A stretch of 64,000 nucleotides of DNA from Streptomyces sp. NBC_01317. GTDB lineage: Bacteria > Actinomycetota > Actinomycetes > Streptomycetales > Streptomycetaceae. The stretch spans positions 992,001 through 1,056,000 of the forward strand of contig NZ_CP108393.1 in assembly GCF_035961655.1 (NCBI RefSeq). Reading direction: 5' to 3'. A program made the position numbers and the translations under genes. Under the pieces are notes generated by a model. That model did no database searches. It worked only from the letters and a program-made list of their open reading frames with translations, and had not been told where the DNA came from. This document shows positions 52,090 through 60,701 of this stretch, one piece after another. Numbering within the stretch: position 1 is the stretch's first letter; each line of letters starts with the position of its first letter.

Positions 52090-54108
52090 TCACGGGAAGG
52101 GGTGGGGCGCCGGGTTGAGGTCCTCCGGCGTGAGGTCGCGGTCGCGCAGTCCCGCCGCACGCAGCGCGGTGCGCAGCCGGGGCATGGTGCGCGCCCGCTG
52201 CCGGGACCAGCCGAAGTCGATGGGCAGCAGGCCGGGGACGAGCACACTGACGGTGTGCAGCCCCAGCGCGCGCTGTTCCGGCATGGTCTGGTCCACGACG
52301 ACCACGTCGAAGCCGGCCGCGGTGACCGCGTCGACACAGCGGCGCAGATCCTCGCGGAGGTCCGTGGAGGCCGGGGCCCCGGACGCGTCCGGCCAGCGGA
52401 GGTCAGCGACCGCGCGCGGCGGCTCCGCCCCCGGGCGCTCGTCCAGGAGGAAGGCGGCGTGTGCGCCCATCTCCGGTATCCCGTACACCAGGGGATGGTC
52501 GTGCAGCGCCGTCACCCGGTCGAAGTCCTCGGCCATGGCCCGCAGCCGGACCTCGTCGCGCTCGGTGCGGCCCTGGAGGTTGACGGCGTCGGTGGCGATC
52601 TCGCAGAGCGCCGAGTCGAGCGCCGACTCGGGGTCGAGTCCGGCGCCCGCGCCGAAGCACATCCGGCCGGGTCCGCCGTCGAAGCGTTCCGCCACGGCGG
52701 TGACCACGGGGACGGGGAAGGTGATCCGGGTGTCGAAGAACCGCGCCCGGTAGCCGTACATGGCGAGCCGGTCGACCATGTGGCGGGTGGAGGCCCGGGT
52801 ACTGGTGGCGGGGTCGATCTCCGGCAGGTGCTGCTGTCCGTACCAGGCCAGGAGGAAGGCGTCGCGCTCGATGACCTCCATGAGGCCGAAGTAGATGGCC
52901 TCCTCCAGACAGCCCCCGGAGGCACAGCCGTTGGAGCTCTCCTGCACGAACCGGTTCTCCAGACCGGGTGCGTGATAGTACGTCAGCACTTCCGGCACCA
53001 GGCGCGGTGTGTCGTCGCGCAGGGAGTGGCCCCAGACCCAGGGCATCTCGCGGTCGGGCGCGAACGGCCGGACGCGGGGGTTGTCGCGGTAGAACTCGGG
53101 TGCGTACAGGCCGACTTCACGCGGGTCGACGGCGTCGGCCCCGAACTCGTCGAGCGTTCCCGTCACGCTGGTGATCCGGGAGCGCGCCCGCATCCCGGCG
53201 TACCGCTCCATGCCTTCGAGCACGCCGATCCGGTTGCTGTGGCCGAAGGAGTCCGCGTGGCCGCCCCAGAACGTCTCCCGCAGATACTCCCCCGAGCGCA
53301 TCGAGAAGCAGCCGATGGTCGCGGAGGTGGAGGTGGAGGAGACGTCGTGGACCACCGAGGGGCCGAGCGCGCCGCACACCGGGTTGGCGAACGCCGCGAC
53401 ATCGATGGCGTACGCCTCGATCGGACGGAGCCGGAAGGCGCCCGGACGGTGCTTGGGCGCGGGACGCAGGGTGATCCGCGCGTCCTCGGCGGTGTCGGTC
53501 CGGGGGGTGGCGCAGCGCGGGCATTCCGGGTCGGGCACCAGCGGGTAGAGCCGGACGGTGAGGGTGCGCAGGTCGACGAGCCGGATCTCGGGGAACGGCC
53601 CGTCCTGGGGCGGCGGGCTGTCGCGCAGGGCGGTCACGAGCGCGGCGACGGCGTCCGCCGTGAAGGGGGTGGCGTACGGCCAGTCGCCCGCGGCGCGGGT
53701 CTCGCCGCCCAGCTCCAGGGCGTCGCGGAGCGCCACGGACCGTACGGCCTGCCAGCGGCGGGCCAGACAGTGCGCGCAGGGCGTGGCGGGGGTTCCGTCG
53801 CCGGGCGCGACGGGACCGACGACGGCGTGTCCGGCGTAGAGCTGAACCGGGATGGGCGGTTCCGCACCGGAGCCGGACCCGGGCGCGGGCACGGTGCCGG
53901 TGCCTGTGCCCGTGCCTGTGCCCCCGTCGGCGATCGTCCCGGCGGCGGGAGCGGCGTCCGGCCGCGCGGCGGTGAACGCGTCGTGCGAGCCGAGGGTGGT
54001 GACGACCGTCCCCGGGCCGCCGAGGCGCTCCAGGGCGCGGCCGAGCAACTCCTCCAGCCGGGTGCGCGCGAGACCCGGCTCCGGCGCGGCGAGGGTGCTA
54101 GGCACCAC
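52090..54108 (-). CDS. YcaO-type azoline cyclodehydratase, copy 2
   Basis: 672 residues from the GTG at 54108 (a GTG at 54105 is equivalent) with GGAGG upstream; it overlaps the E1-like gene's stop. Architecture is the same as the other copy: CxxC pairs (ATPCAHCLARRW, DPECPRCATPR), VLEGMERYAGMRARS, CLEEAIYFGLMEVIERDAF, FGAGAGLDPESALDSALCE, and the Pro-rich end APHPFP. A run of Gly-Thr pairs (GGTGTGTGTGT) in the N-terminal third is low complexity. Both copies keep the ATP-site acids, so both could be active, perhaps on different residues (Cys versus Ser/Thr). Confidence 0.92.
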   Translation of the reverse strand: MVPSTLAAPEPGLARTRLEELLGRALERLGGPGTVVTTLGSHDAFTAARPDAAPAAGTIADGGTGTGTGTGTVPAPGSGSGAEPPIPVQLYAGHAVVGPVAPGDGTPATPCAHCLARRWQAVRSVALRDALELGGETRAAGDWPYATPFTADAVAALVTALRDSPPPQDGPFPEIRLVDLRTLTVRLYPLVPDPECPRCATPRTDTAEDARITLRPAPKHRPGAFRLRPIEAYAIDVAAFANPVCGALGPSVVHDVSSTSTSATIGCFSMRSGEYLRETFWGGHADSFGHSNRIGVLEGMERYAGMRARSRITSVTGTLDEFGADAVDPREVGLYAPEFYRDNPRVRPFAPDREMPWVWGHSLRDDTPRLVPEVLTYYHAPGLENRFVQESSNGCASGGCLEEAIYFGLMEVIERDAFLLAWYGQQHLPEIDPATSTRASTRHMVDRLAMYGYRARFFDTRITFPVPVVTAVAERFDGGPGRMCFGAGAGLDPESALDSALCEIATDAVNLQGRTERDEVRLRAMAEDFDRVTALHDHPLVYGIPEMGAHAAFLLDERPGAEPPRAVADLRWPDASGAPASTDLREDLRRCVDAVTAAGFDVVVVDQTMPEQRALGLHTVSVLVPGLLPIDFGWSRQRARTMPRLRTALRAAGLRDRDLTPEDLNPAPHPFP

Positions 54109-56338
54109 GGAGCGCCTCCGTGGTGAGGAGCACCCGGGCGGTCCTGATGCCGGCGGCCGCCAGGTCGGCGGAGCCGGTCGGGACGACCAGCGCGTCGCGT
54201 CCGGCGGCCCGGAGCCGGTCGAGGACGTCGGACCAAGGCGTGTCCGGCAGGGCGGACGCGGCGGGCAGTCCCGCGCCGTCCGTGGCGTCGAGGGTGACCG
54301 GGTCGAGGTCGCGCAGGAGCGGGTCGCCGGTGTCGAACGGCACGGCCGTGGACTCGCGGCCGAGCTGGACCGCACCGAGCAGATCACGGACGGCCGCGAC
54401 CGCCGCGCTCTGCCAGGAGGTCGCGCTGCCGACGGCCCAGCCGCCCGCGCCCCGGGCGAACAGGACATGAACGCCGGTGCGGTCGCTCTCGCCCAGGTCG
54501 AGCAGGTCCGCCTCGATGCCGAGGACGGCCGCGGAGCGGATGAGGAAGGTGAGTTCGGCGTCGGCGTCCGGGCCTTCGGTGAGCGTCTTCAGCGCCACGC
54601 GGCTCGCCGGCTCGCCGCGCAGGGTGCGCGTCAGCGCGTCATGGGCGAGGGCGGAGAGCAGGCCGTCGGCGGCGGCGTCGGCGGGCGTCGCCCCGGCGCC
54701 GGTGCCCGCGCGGGTCGGCTCGAAGAGCCGCTCGGTGTTGTGAGGACCGAAGGTCCGTACGGCCGCGGCGGGCACCAGGACCTGTTCCTTGGTCAGGAGC
54801 GAGGTGGCCCGGGTCCACGCGGTCACCCGCTCCGCGCCGGGGGCGACGCACGCGGTCGTCAGCGCGGCGGGCTCCAGGGCGCGGCTCCGCGCCCGTACGG
54901 TCTCGAACTGCGTGCCCGCCAGGACGTCCGCGGTGGGGACGACGTGCTCGGCGTAGACCTGGGCCGCCGCGTCCAGCGCGCGCAGCCGGGCCCCGGCCAC
55001 ATGGTGGACGTCGAAGGCGGCGACGCGGCGCGCGGCGCCGTGTCCGGTGCCGAGTTCGACGACGGTGGCCTTGAGGGGAATCTGCGTGAGGGCTTCGTCC
55101 GCGAACCGGGTGAAGACCCCGGCGCGCGGGCGGACCAGGACCGTCCTGCGGTTCAACTCCTCGACCAGGGCGTCGGCTTCGCGGGCGGTGGCGAGCGTCG
55201 GCATCGGCAGCGTGTCGGCGCCGGCGGTGGTCAGGTCGACCGGGTCCGTCTCTGCCTCGGCGCCCTCGGCCCCGGCGCAGAACGGGCAACGGGGGTGCGG
55301 CAGGAGGGGTTCGGCGGTGACGTCGAGGGATTTCATGTCCTGGATGACGAGTTGGCCCGTCGTCTCGGACGGCAGCGCTCCGGTGGTGACCCGGAAGATC
55401 TCGTAACCGAGAAGGTTGCCGATCATGGCGGCGAGCGGACGGCTCGGCAGGTCACCGACCGGCGTGGCGCCGGGCAGCGCCAGGGTGTTCCAGAGGTCGG
55501 CCGCGGCGGCGGACTCGTCGTGGGAGCCGATACGCAGCGCGGCGCACGCCCAGCAGCTCGTGGTGGCGGCCGTCATCAGCGGTCCCACCACCGAGCGCCC
55601 GCCGTAGGACCAGGCGGGGAGCAGGGTGCGGCCCTCGGGGACACCGGCGCGCAGCAGCGGGAACAGCCGCTGGGGTGCGGCGGGGCCGCCGGTCACCACC
55701 ACGAGGTCGTATCCGTCGAGATCGGCCCAGCCGAGCGGCTGCCGGGCGTCGCCCTCGGGGAGGGTACGGAGGTCGACCGGGCAGCCGTCGGACGCGGCTT
55801 CCCGCGCCTCGGCCTCGATGAGGTCCCTGGCCTCGGCGTCGAGCCCCGGCTGTGTCCCGATGGTGGCGCAGCCGTTGCGGATCAGGCTGAGCACACACCA
55901 GCGGGCGACGAGGTCGTCGCCGAGCACGGCGACGCGTGCGGTGGTGAAGCGGCGGAAGCGCGCCTCGGCGTCGTCGGCGTAGTGGTCGACATAGGCGATC
56001 TGGGGGGCGAAGCGGCGGGCCACGTCGGGCGGCGTGTCCGCCGGCTCGCCCTCGCCGGCCGGCACCGCGCGGGCGAAGTCCCGTTCGTACAGGCTCTTCA
56101 CCAGCTCCCCGACCATGGCGCGCTGCTGCTCGCCGAGGCCCTGGCAGATGTCGGCGACGGCGTGGTCGCCGGTGAGATGCGGGACGATCAGTGTGGCGAA
56201 GCGGTAGGCGGACCTGGCGGTGAGCTGGAATCCGCCGTCGGCGTTGTGGAACAGCACGCCGTCCGCCGTCTCGGTGAAGAGGACGTCCCGGCGAATGCGC
56301 GGACGGGTCGCGGCGACGGCATCGTACGTTGAGCCCAT
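54098..56338 (-). CDS. E1/ThiF-like TOMM leader-binding protein
   Basis: 746 residues from ATG 56338 (MGSTYDAVAAT). Residues ~15-95 form a PqqD-like recognition element (DGVLFHNADGGFQLTARSAY, HAVADICQGLGEQQR). The following region is ThiF-like (ARVAVLGDDLVARWCVLSLI, LDGYDLVVVTGGPAAPQRLF) with two CxxC pairs (SCWACAALRIG, RCPFCAGAEG) for zinc. It matches the proteins that hold the precursor leader and present the core to the separate YcaO enzymes; both YcaO genes need such a partner. It is the first biosynthetic gene, 66 nt after the SARP gene. Confidence 0.9.
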   Translation of the reverse strand: MGSTYDAVAATRPRIRRDVLFTETADGVLFHNADGGFQLTARSAYRFATLIVPHLTGDHAVADICQGLGEQQRAMVGELVKSLYERDFARAVPAGEGEPADTPPDVARRFAPQIAYVDHYADDAEARFRRFTTARVAVLGDDLVARWCVLSLIRNGCATIGTQPGLDAEARDLIEAEAREAASDGCPVDLRTLPEGDARQPLGWADLDGYDLVVVTGGPAAPQRLFPLLRAGVPEGRTLLPAWSYGGRSVVGPLMTAATTSCWACAALRIGSHDESAAAADLWNTLALPGATPVGDLPSRPLAAMIGNLLGYEIFRVTTGALPSETTGQLVIQDMKSLDVTAEPLLPHPRCPFCAGAEGAEAETDPVDLTTAGADTLPMPTLATAREADALVEELNRRTVLVRPRAGVFTRFADEALTQIPLKATVVELGTGHGAARRVAAFDVHHVAGARLRALDAAAQVYAEHVVPTADVLAGTQFETVRARSRALEPAALTTACVAPGAERVTAWTRATSLLTKEQVLVPAAAVRTFGPHNTERLFEPTRAGTGAGATPADAAADGLLSALAHDALTRTLRGEPASRVALKTLTEGPDADAELTFLIRSAAVLGIEADLLDLGESDRTGVHVLFARGAGGWAVGSATSWQSAAVAAVRDLLGAVQLGRESTAVPFDTGDPLLRDLDPVTLDATDGAGLPAASALPDTPWSDVLDRLRAAGRDALVVPTGSADLAAAGIRTARVLLTTEALRGA

Positions 56339-56404
56339 GTGAGTGACACACCCCTGGATAACGTGGACAAGGTGGCGGGATCGTTCGAGGTCGGGCATCG
56401 CCCG

Positions 56405-58231
56405 TCAGTGGGGCGCTTGGGCCGCCGGGTTCCGGGTCTCCTCGCGCGCCTGACGACGCGCGTAGATTTTGAGCAGTTGATGGATGCGGTAGGGGCCGGG
56501 GGGCCCTTCTTCGAGGAGCCCCGCGTCGGCGAGGCGCTCCAGCGCCTCTTCGGCCTCCGCGGAATCGCCGAGCGCGCCGGACGGGAGCAACAGCCCCTCG
56601 TGGTGGCCGATCTGACGGAACGCCTCGCGCCACCGGGGTTCGAGCCGGTGGAGCGCCCTGGCGAAAACCTGCGGTACGGACATCCGCGGGTCGTCGGCGA
56701 GGGAGAGCCGGGCCGGGAGGTCCTCGGCCAGCCAGGCCACACAGTCCGCGACGCGCAGCCCCGGACGGGTGAGCAGCCGGGCGGCGGCGATCCGCAGACC
56801 GAGCGGGAAGTGGCCGCAGACGCGGGCCAGTTCCTGGGCGGCGGCGGGTTCGGCGTCCACCCGGGCGCGGCCGAGGGCCGCGGTCAGAAGCTGCTCGGAC
56901 TCCACCGGATCCAGTGTGGAGAGCCGGTGGACGGTGCCGCCGTGGGTGGCGACGAGTCCCGCGAGACCGCGTCTGCTGGTCACGACCGCGGCCCCGCCGG
57001 CGGCGGCGGCCGCGAGCAGCGGGCGCACCTGGTCGGCGGTGGTGACGTCGTCGAGGATCAGCAGGGTCCGGCCCCGGCCGGCGCCGGGCGCGGGCAGTTC
57101 CGCCGCGGCCTCGGCCGGGGTGACGGACGACCCGTCGGGGCGGGTCATCGGGAGGATGAACACCCCGCCGGGGAAACGGTCCTGGGCGTCGTGGGCGGCC
57201 TGGAGGGCCAGCGCCGTCTTCCCGATGCCGGGGGCTCCGGAGAGCACCACGACGGTGGAGGCGCCGGGGGAACCGGAGGCGAGGCTCGCGGCGATCGCCG
57301 TCCGCTCGGCGGACCTGCCGGTGAAGCACGGCACGGGCGGTACGCGCGGCGGGGCGCCCACCGGAAGCGAGGGGTGGGACGCGGCGGCGGCCGGGGCGGG
57401 GGAGGTGGTGAGCGCGAGCGGCGCGGGGCCGGAGGTGAGGGCCGGGGCGGGTCCGCCGGGAAGGGGCACCGTCCGGTCGACGGCCGCGGGGCCGAGGTCG
57501 TCGCCCCGGAGTATGGAGAGTTCGAGCCGTTGGAGCGCCGCGCCGGGGTCGATGCCCAGCTCTTCCTTCAACCGGCCTTTGACCGCACGGTATTCGGTGA
57601 GGGCCTCCGACTGACGGCCGGTGCGGTAAAGCGCTTCGATGAGTTGTTCGGAGAATCGCTCACGTCCCGGATGGCGGCGGGCCGCCTCCCAGACGTCGAC
57701 CAGTACCTGGTGACATCGCCCCAGGGCGAGTTCGATGTCACAGGCCCGTTCGAGCGTGCGGAGCCGCTCCTCGGTCAGCCCGGGAACCTCGTCGCGGTGG
57801 AGCATCGGGGAGGGCACGTTCGCGAGCAGCGGGCCCTGCCAGAGGGTGAGCGCCTCCTTGAGCCGGTACAGCTCCCCCTCGGCGTCCCCGGCGCCGTCGG
57901 CCGCCCGTACCAGGGTGCGGAACCGCACGAGGTCGAGGGTGTCGGCGTCGGCGTTCATCCGGTAGCCACCGGGCACCGCCTCGATGACATCGCCCATGAC
58001 GCCGTACTTGGTGAACAGCCTGCGCAGTCGCAGAACACAGCTCTGGAGCGCGGCCCTGGCGGTGGCCGGCTGGTCCTCGTCCCAGAGAGCCCGCAGCAGA
58101 TACCCGGTCGACACGACGGATCCGGGGTGCAGGAGAAGGGCCGCCAGCAGACTGGACGGCTTGGATGGTTTTAGGACAACGGCATCGTGGCCCTCGGCAA
58201 TGCTCAAAGGGCCCAAAAGCTGGAAACGCAC
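56405..58231 (-). CDS. SARP-family regulator with NB-ARC-type ATPase domain
   Basis: 608 residues from GTG 58231, which has GGGAG 5-6 nt upstream; an ATG 24 codons earlier has none. Residues ~1-95 form the OmpR-like winged helix (RFQLLGPLSIAEG, LLAALLLHPGSVVSTGYLLR with ALWDEDQPATARAALQSCV). The bacterial transcriptional activation domain follows (~95-240: LWQGPLLANVPS, RHPGRERFSEQLIEALYRTG). An STAND/NB-ARC ATPase lies at ~280-600 with SGAPGIGKTALALQ and TLLILDDV. The TPR region of full AfsR is missing. SARPs bind heptamer repeats upstream of biosynthetic promoters, so it is the probable cluster activator. Same strand and 66 nt from the E1-like gene. Confidence 0.93.
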   Translation of the reverse strand: MRFQLLGPLSIAEGHDAVVLKPSKPSSLLAALLLHPGSVVSTGYLLRALWDEDQPATARAALQSCVLRLRRLFTKYGVMGDVIEAVPGGYRMNADADTLDLVRFRTLVRAADGAGDAEGELYRLKEALTLWQGPLLANVPSPMLHRDEVPGLTEERLRTLERACDIELALGRCHQVLVDVWEAARRHPGRERFSEQLIEALYRTGRQSEALTEYRAVKGRLKEELGIDPGAALQRLELSILRGDDLGPAAVDRTVPLPGGPAPALTSGPAPLALTTSPAPAAAASHPSLPVGAPPRVPPVPCFTGRSAERTAIAASLASGSPGASTVVVLSGAPGIGKTALALQAAHDAQDRFPGGVFILPMTRPDGSSVTPAEAAAELPAPGAGRGRTLLILDDVTTADQVRPLLAAAAAGGAAVVTSRRGLAGLVATHGGTVHRLSTLDPVESEQLLTAALGRARVDAEPAAAQELARVCGHFPLGLRIAAARLLTRPGLRVADCVAWLAEDLPARLSLADDPRMSVPQVFARALHRLEPRWREAFRQIGHHEGLLLPSGALGDSAEAEEALERLADAGLLEEGPPGPYRIHQLLKIYARRQAREETRNPAAQAPH

Positions 58232-58428
58232 GCGACTCCCGCCCCTGTGATCAGCACTCGGGCGTACGGCGCGTGAAAGTGCCTTTTGCTGGGCACATAA
58301 CAACGCCGAAACATCCGCGGACGGAAACGGGCAGCACTTTTCTGCGGTATAGACCTCTGTCAGGCCTCACTGATGTCCCATCCCCCGTAACGGCATGGCA
58401 CGCCGCACCACCTGCGCTTCATGGGCAG
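58232..58428. other. Low-G+C upstream region of the SARP gene
   Basis: Together with 58429-58825 this is the longest stretch here without a secure gene. The DNA is clearly poorer in G+C than the rest. It holds the ribosome site and promoter of the SARP gene. No clear heptamer repeats, hairpin or RNA gene is seen. Confidence 0.4.
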
Positions 58429-58626
58429 ATGAACTACCCGGGCACGGAAGGTGGCGACCAGCCTTTTAACGACACTTTGCCAGCAGATGAAGAGCAGCGC
58501 GCGAGACCCAATTCGGTTTTCAACAATATCGGCGCCCTCAACTTCTTGGGCATCCTAGTAACTCGCCCAGGGAAAGTCGACCCTTCAGGGAACGGCATTA
58601 TTCGGCCATACTCAATTACCGGATAG
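58429..58626 (+). CDS. Possible small gene, 65 residues, atypical codon use
   Basis: The frame starts MNYPGTEGGDQPFNDTLPAD and goes on NSVFNNIGALNFLGIL with VTRPGKVDPSGNGIIRPYSI near the end. Third-position G+C is only about half, against about 90% in its neighbours, and codons such as ATT, CTA, GTA and AGA are used. There is no clear ribosome site. The product is hydrophilic at the N terminus and more hydrophobic in the middle, with no Cys and no known family. It is divergent from the SARP gene and convergent with deoR. It could be an acquired small peptide gene beside the RiPP cluster or a chance frame in foreign low-G+C DNA. Confidence 0.3.
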   Translation: MNYPGTEGGDQPFNDTLPADEEQRARPNSVFNNIGALNFLGILVTRPGKVDPSGNGIIRPYSITG

Positions 58627-58724
58627 AGACTTGATTGCACGTGAATGGGCCGGCCCGTGACGGGGTGTGCCGCTCGCACCGCTCTGCCCGGGGTTGACCG
58701 AACTCATGGCCCGTGACCGGAAAA

Positions 58725-58758
58725 GAGGTCCCGCGGAGCATTCGCTCCACGGGACCTC
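58725..58758 (-). terminator. Rho-independent terminator of the kinase-pdxA-deoR operon
   Basis: 58725-58739 pairs with 58744-58758 over 15 positions with one mismatch, around an ATTC loop. Read on the minus strand it is followed by TTTT (AAAA at 58721-58724). It lies 67 nt after the deoR stop. Confidence 0.85.
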
Positions 58759-58825
58759 CGGGGTAGGGTCCGGCCGGGGGACCCGGGACTGCGTCGGCGG
58801 GGGCCACGCAGTGGCCCGGCCGGCG

Positions 58826-59617
58826 TCAGTGCGCCGTGGCGTGATCCGCCTTCGCCAGGACGACCGTGATGCCACCCGCGCGCAGCGCCTCGACGATCCG
58901 CGGGTCCGCGCCGTCGTCGGTCACCAGCGTCCACTCCGTGCGGAGCGGGGTCCAGGTGTGGAAGGGCCGCCTCCCCAGTTTCGCCGCGTGCGCGAGGACG
59001 TACACCCGCTCGGCACGCCGCGCCATCAGCTCCTTGAGCCGTGTCTGCCGCAGGTCGGCCTCGCAGATGCCGTGTTCGGGGGAGACCCCGTCCGTACCGA
59101 GGAAGAGCCGGTCGAACGTCAGCCGCTCCAGGGCCGCTTCGGTCAGCGGCCCCACGAAGCCCTGGCTGAGCGGGCGCAGCGTACCGCCGAGGCACTCGAC
59201 GTGGACCGTCTCGACGTCCGCCAGCTCCTGAAGGGCCGTCAGGCCCGTGGTCGCCACGGTCACGTCCTTCGCCGTGCGCAGCTCGTGGGCGAGCGCTCCG
59301 ACGGTGGAGCCCGCGTCCAGCAGCAGCGACTCCCCCGGGCGTACCTCGGCCGCCGCCCACTGGCCGATGGCCCGCTTGGCCTCGAACGCCTCGCCCGTGC
59401 GCTGTCTGAGCGACGCCTCGGGGTGGGCGGCCAGCGCCATCGCGCCACCGTACGTCCGGGCGAGACGCCCGTCGCTGGTCAGCTTCGCGAGGTCGCGGCG
59501 GATGGTGGACGCCGTGACCCCGAAGAGCTGGGAGAGTTCCTCGACGCTGGCGAGCCCGCTGGTCGTGGCGAGATGGACGATGCGGTCGCGCCGGGCGTTG
59601 GATCCGATCGCTGACAT
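58826..59617 (-). CDS. DeoR-family transcriptional regulator
   Basis: 263 residues from ATG 59617, with AGAGGA upstream. The N-terminal helix-turn-helix is VEELSQLFGVTASTIRRDLA with the wing LARTYGGAM; the C-terminal domain is the sugar-phosphate isomerase-like DeoRC fold (DAGSTVGALAHELRTAKDV, LGTDGVSPEHGICEADLRQ, DDGADPRIVEALRAGGI). Such regulators sense phosphorylated sugar intermediates. It is the last gene of the operon with PdxA2 and the kinase (34 nt after pdxA), so the likely signal is a phosphorylated four-carbon acid or DHAP. Its likely operators are the repeats at 62145-62185. Confidence 0.92.
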   Translation of the reverse strand: MSAIGSNARRDRIVHLATTSGLASVEELSQLFGVTASTIRRDLAKLTSDGRLARTYGGAMALAAHPEASLRQRTGEAFEAKRAIGQWAAAEVRPGESLLLDAGSTVGALAHELRTAKDVTVATTGLTALQELADVETVHVECLGGTLRPLSQGFVGPLTEAALERLTFDRLFLGTDGVSPEHGICEADLRQTRLKELMARRAERVYVLAHAAKLGRRPFHTWTPLRTEWTLVTDDGADPRIVEALRAGGITVVLAKADHATAH

Positions 59618-59651
59618 CAGTCTTCTGTCCTCTGGTGCGGGCGGACCGGGA

Positions 59652-60701
59652 TCAACGGGCCGGAACGGTGGACATCTCAGCGGCCTGGCGCAGTGCCTCG
59701 ACCATGCTACCGGCCTCGGCACGGCCCGTACCCGCGATGTCGAAGGCGGTGCCGTGGTCGACGGAGGTGCGGATGACCGGGAGTCCGACGGTGAGGTTGA
59801 CCCCGGCCTCGATCCCCATGACCTTGACGGGGCCGTGGCCCTGGTCGTGGTACATGGCGACGATCAGGTCGTAGTCGCCGCGCGAGGCGAGGAAGAAGGC
59901 GGTGTCGGCGGGGAGCGGTCCCACGGCGTCGATGCCGTCGGCGCGCAGGACCGCGATCGCCGGGACGATCTTCTCCTCCTCCTCGCCGTAGCCGAACAGG
60001 CCGTTCTCGCCCGCGTGCGGGTTGATCCCGCAGACCCCGATGACCGGGTTCGGGACACCGGCCCGCACCATGGCCTCGTGGCCGCGGCGCACCGTGCGCT
60101 CGACGAGTCCGGGTTCGATGCGGTTGACCGCGTCGATCAGACCGATGTGCGTGGTGACATGGATGACCTTCACCTTCGGGGTGGAGAGCATCATCGACAC
60201 CTCCTCGACACCGGTGAGATGGGCGAGGAGTTCGGTGTGGCCGGGGTAGAGATGGCCGCCGGCGTGCAGCGCCTCCTTGTTGAGGGGGGCGGTGCAGATG
60301 CCCTGTACCTCACCGCTCACGGCGAGTTCGGCGGCGACCCGTACGTACTGGTAGGCGGCGTCGCCCGCGAGGGCGGAGAGCCGGCCCCAGGGGAGGTCGG
60401 CGGGGAGCAGCCCGAGGTCGATGACGAAGATGCGGCCCGGGCCGGACTCGGCCTCGGCCGGGCTCCGTACCGTCACGATCTCGCAGTCCGCGCCGAGGAT
60501 GGCCGCCGCCTGGCGGAGCCGTTCCGCGTCGCCGACGACCACGGGGCGGCAGCGGCCCAGCGTGTCGGGGTGGAGCAGCGCGGGGACGATCACCTCGGGG
60601 CCGATGCCGGCGCCGTCGCCCATGGTGACGGCGATGATCGGCAGCGGCCGGCCGGCCGTGTCGGTCTGCTCCGCGGGGGCGGTCGTCGGGGCTGCGTTCA
60701 C
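59652..60701 (-). CDS. pdxA2: PdxA2-type 4-phospho-D-threonate/erythronate dehydrogenase
   Basis: 349 residues, PdxA family. Conserved parts: PIIAVTMGDGAGIGPEVIV at the N terminus, GHLYPGHTELLAHLTGVEEV (first metal His), VCGINPHAGENGLFGYGEEE (second region) and VAMYHDQGHGPVKVMG (third metal His). Located next to a four-carbon acid sugar kinase gene (4-nt overlap), it fits PdxA2 and not the vitamin B6 enzyme: oxidation and decarboxylation of 4-phospho-D-threonate (or the erythronate epimer) to dihydroxyacetone phosphate with NAD+. The choice between epimers cannot be read from sequence. Confidence 0.85.
   Translation of the reverse strand: MNAAPTTAPAEQTDTAGRPLPIIAVTMGDGAGIGPEVIVPALLHPDTLGRCRPVVVGDAERLRQAAAILGADCEIVTVRSPAEAESGPGRIFVIDLGLLPADLPWGRLSALAGDAAYQYVRVAAELAVSGEVQGICTAPLNKEALHAGGHLYPGHTELLAHLTGVEEVSMMLSTPKVKVIHVTTHIGLIDAVNRIEPGLVERTVRRGHEAMVRAGVPNPVIGVCGINPHAGENGLFGYGEEEEKIVPAIAVLRADGIDAVGPLPADTAFFLASRGDYDLIVAMYHDQGHGPVKVMGIEAGVNLTVGLPVIRTSVDHGTAFDIAGTGRAEAGSMVEALRQAAEMSTVPAR

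Noticed and set aside
58434..58679. 81-codon frame on the minus strand over the low-G+C region
   Set aside because: It overlaps the plus-strand frame, has no ribosome site or recognisable sequence, and crosses no conserved motif.
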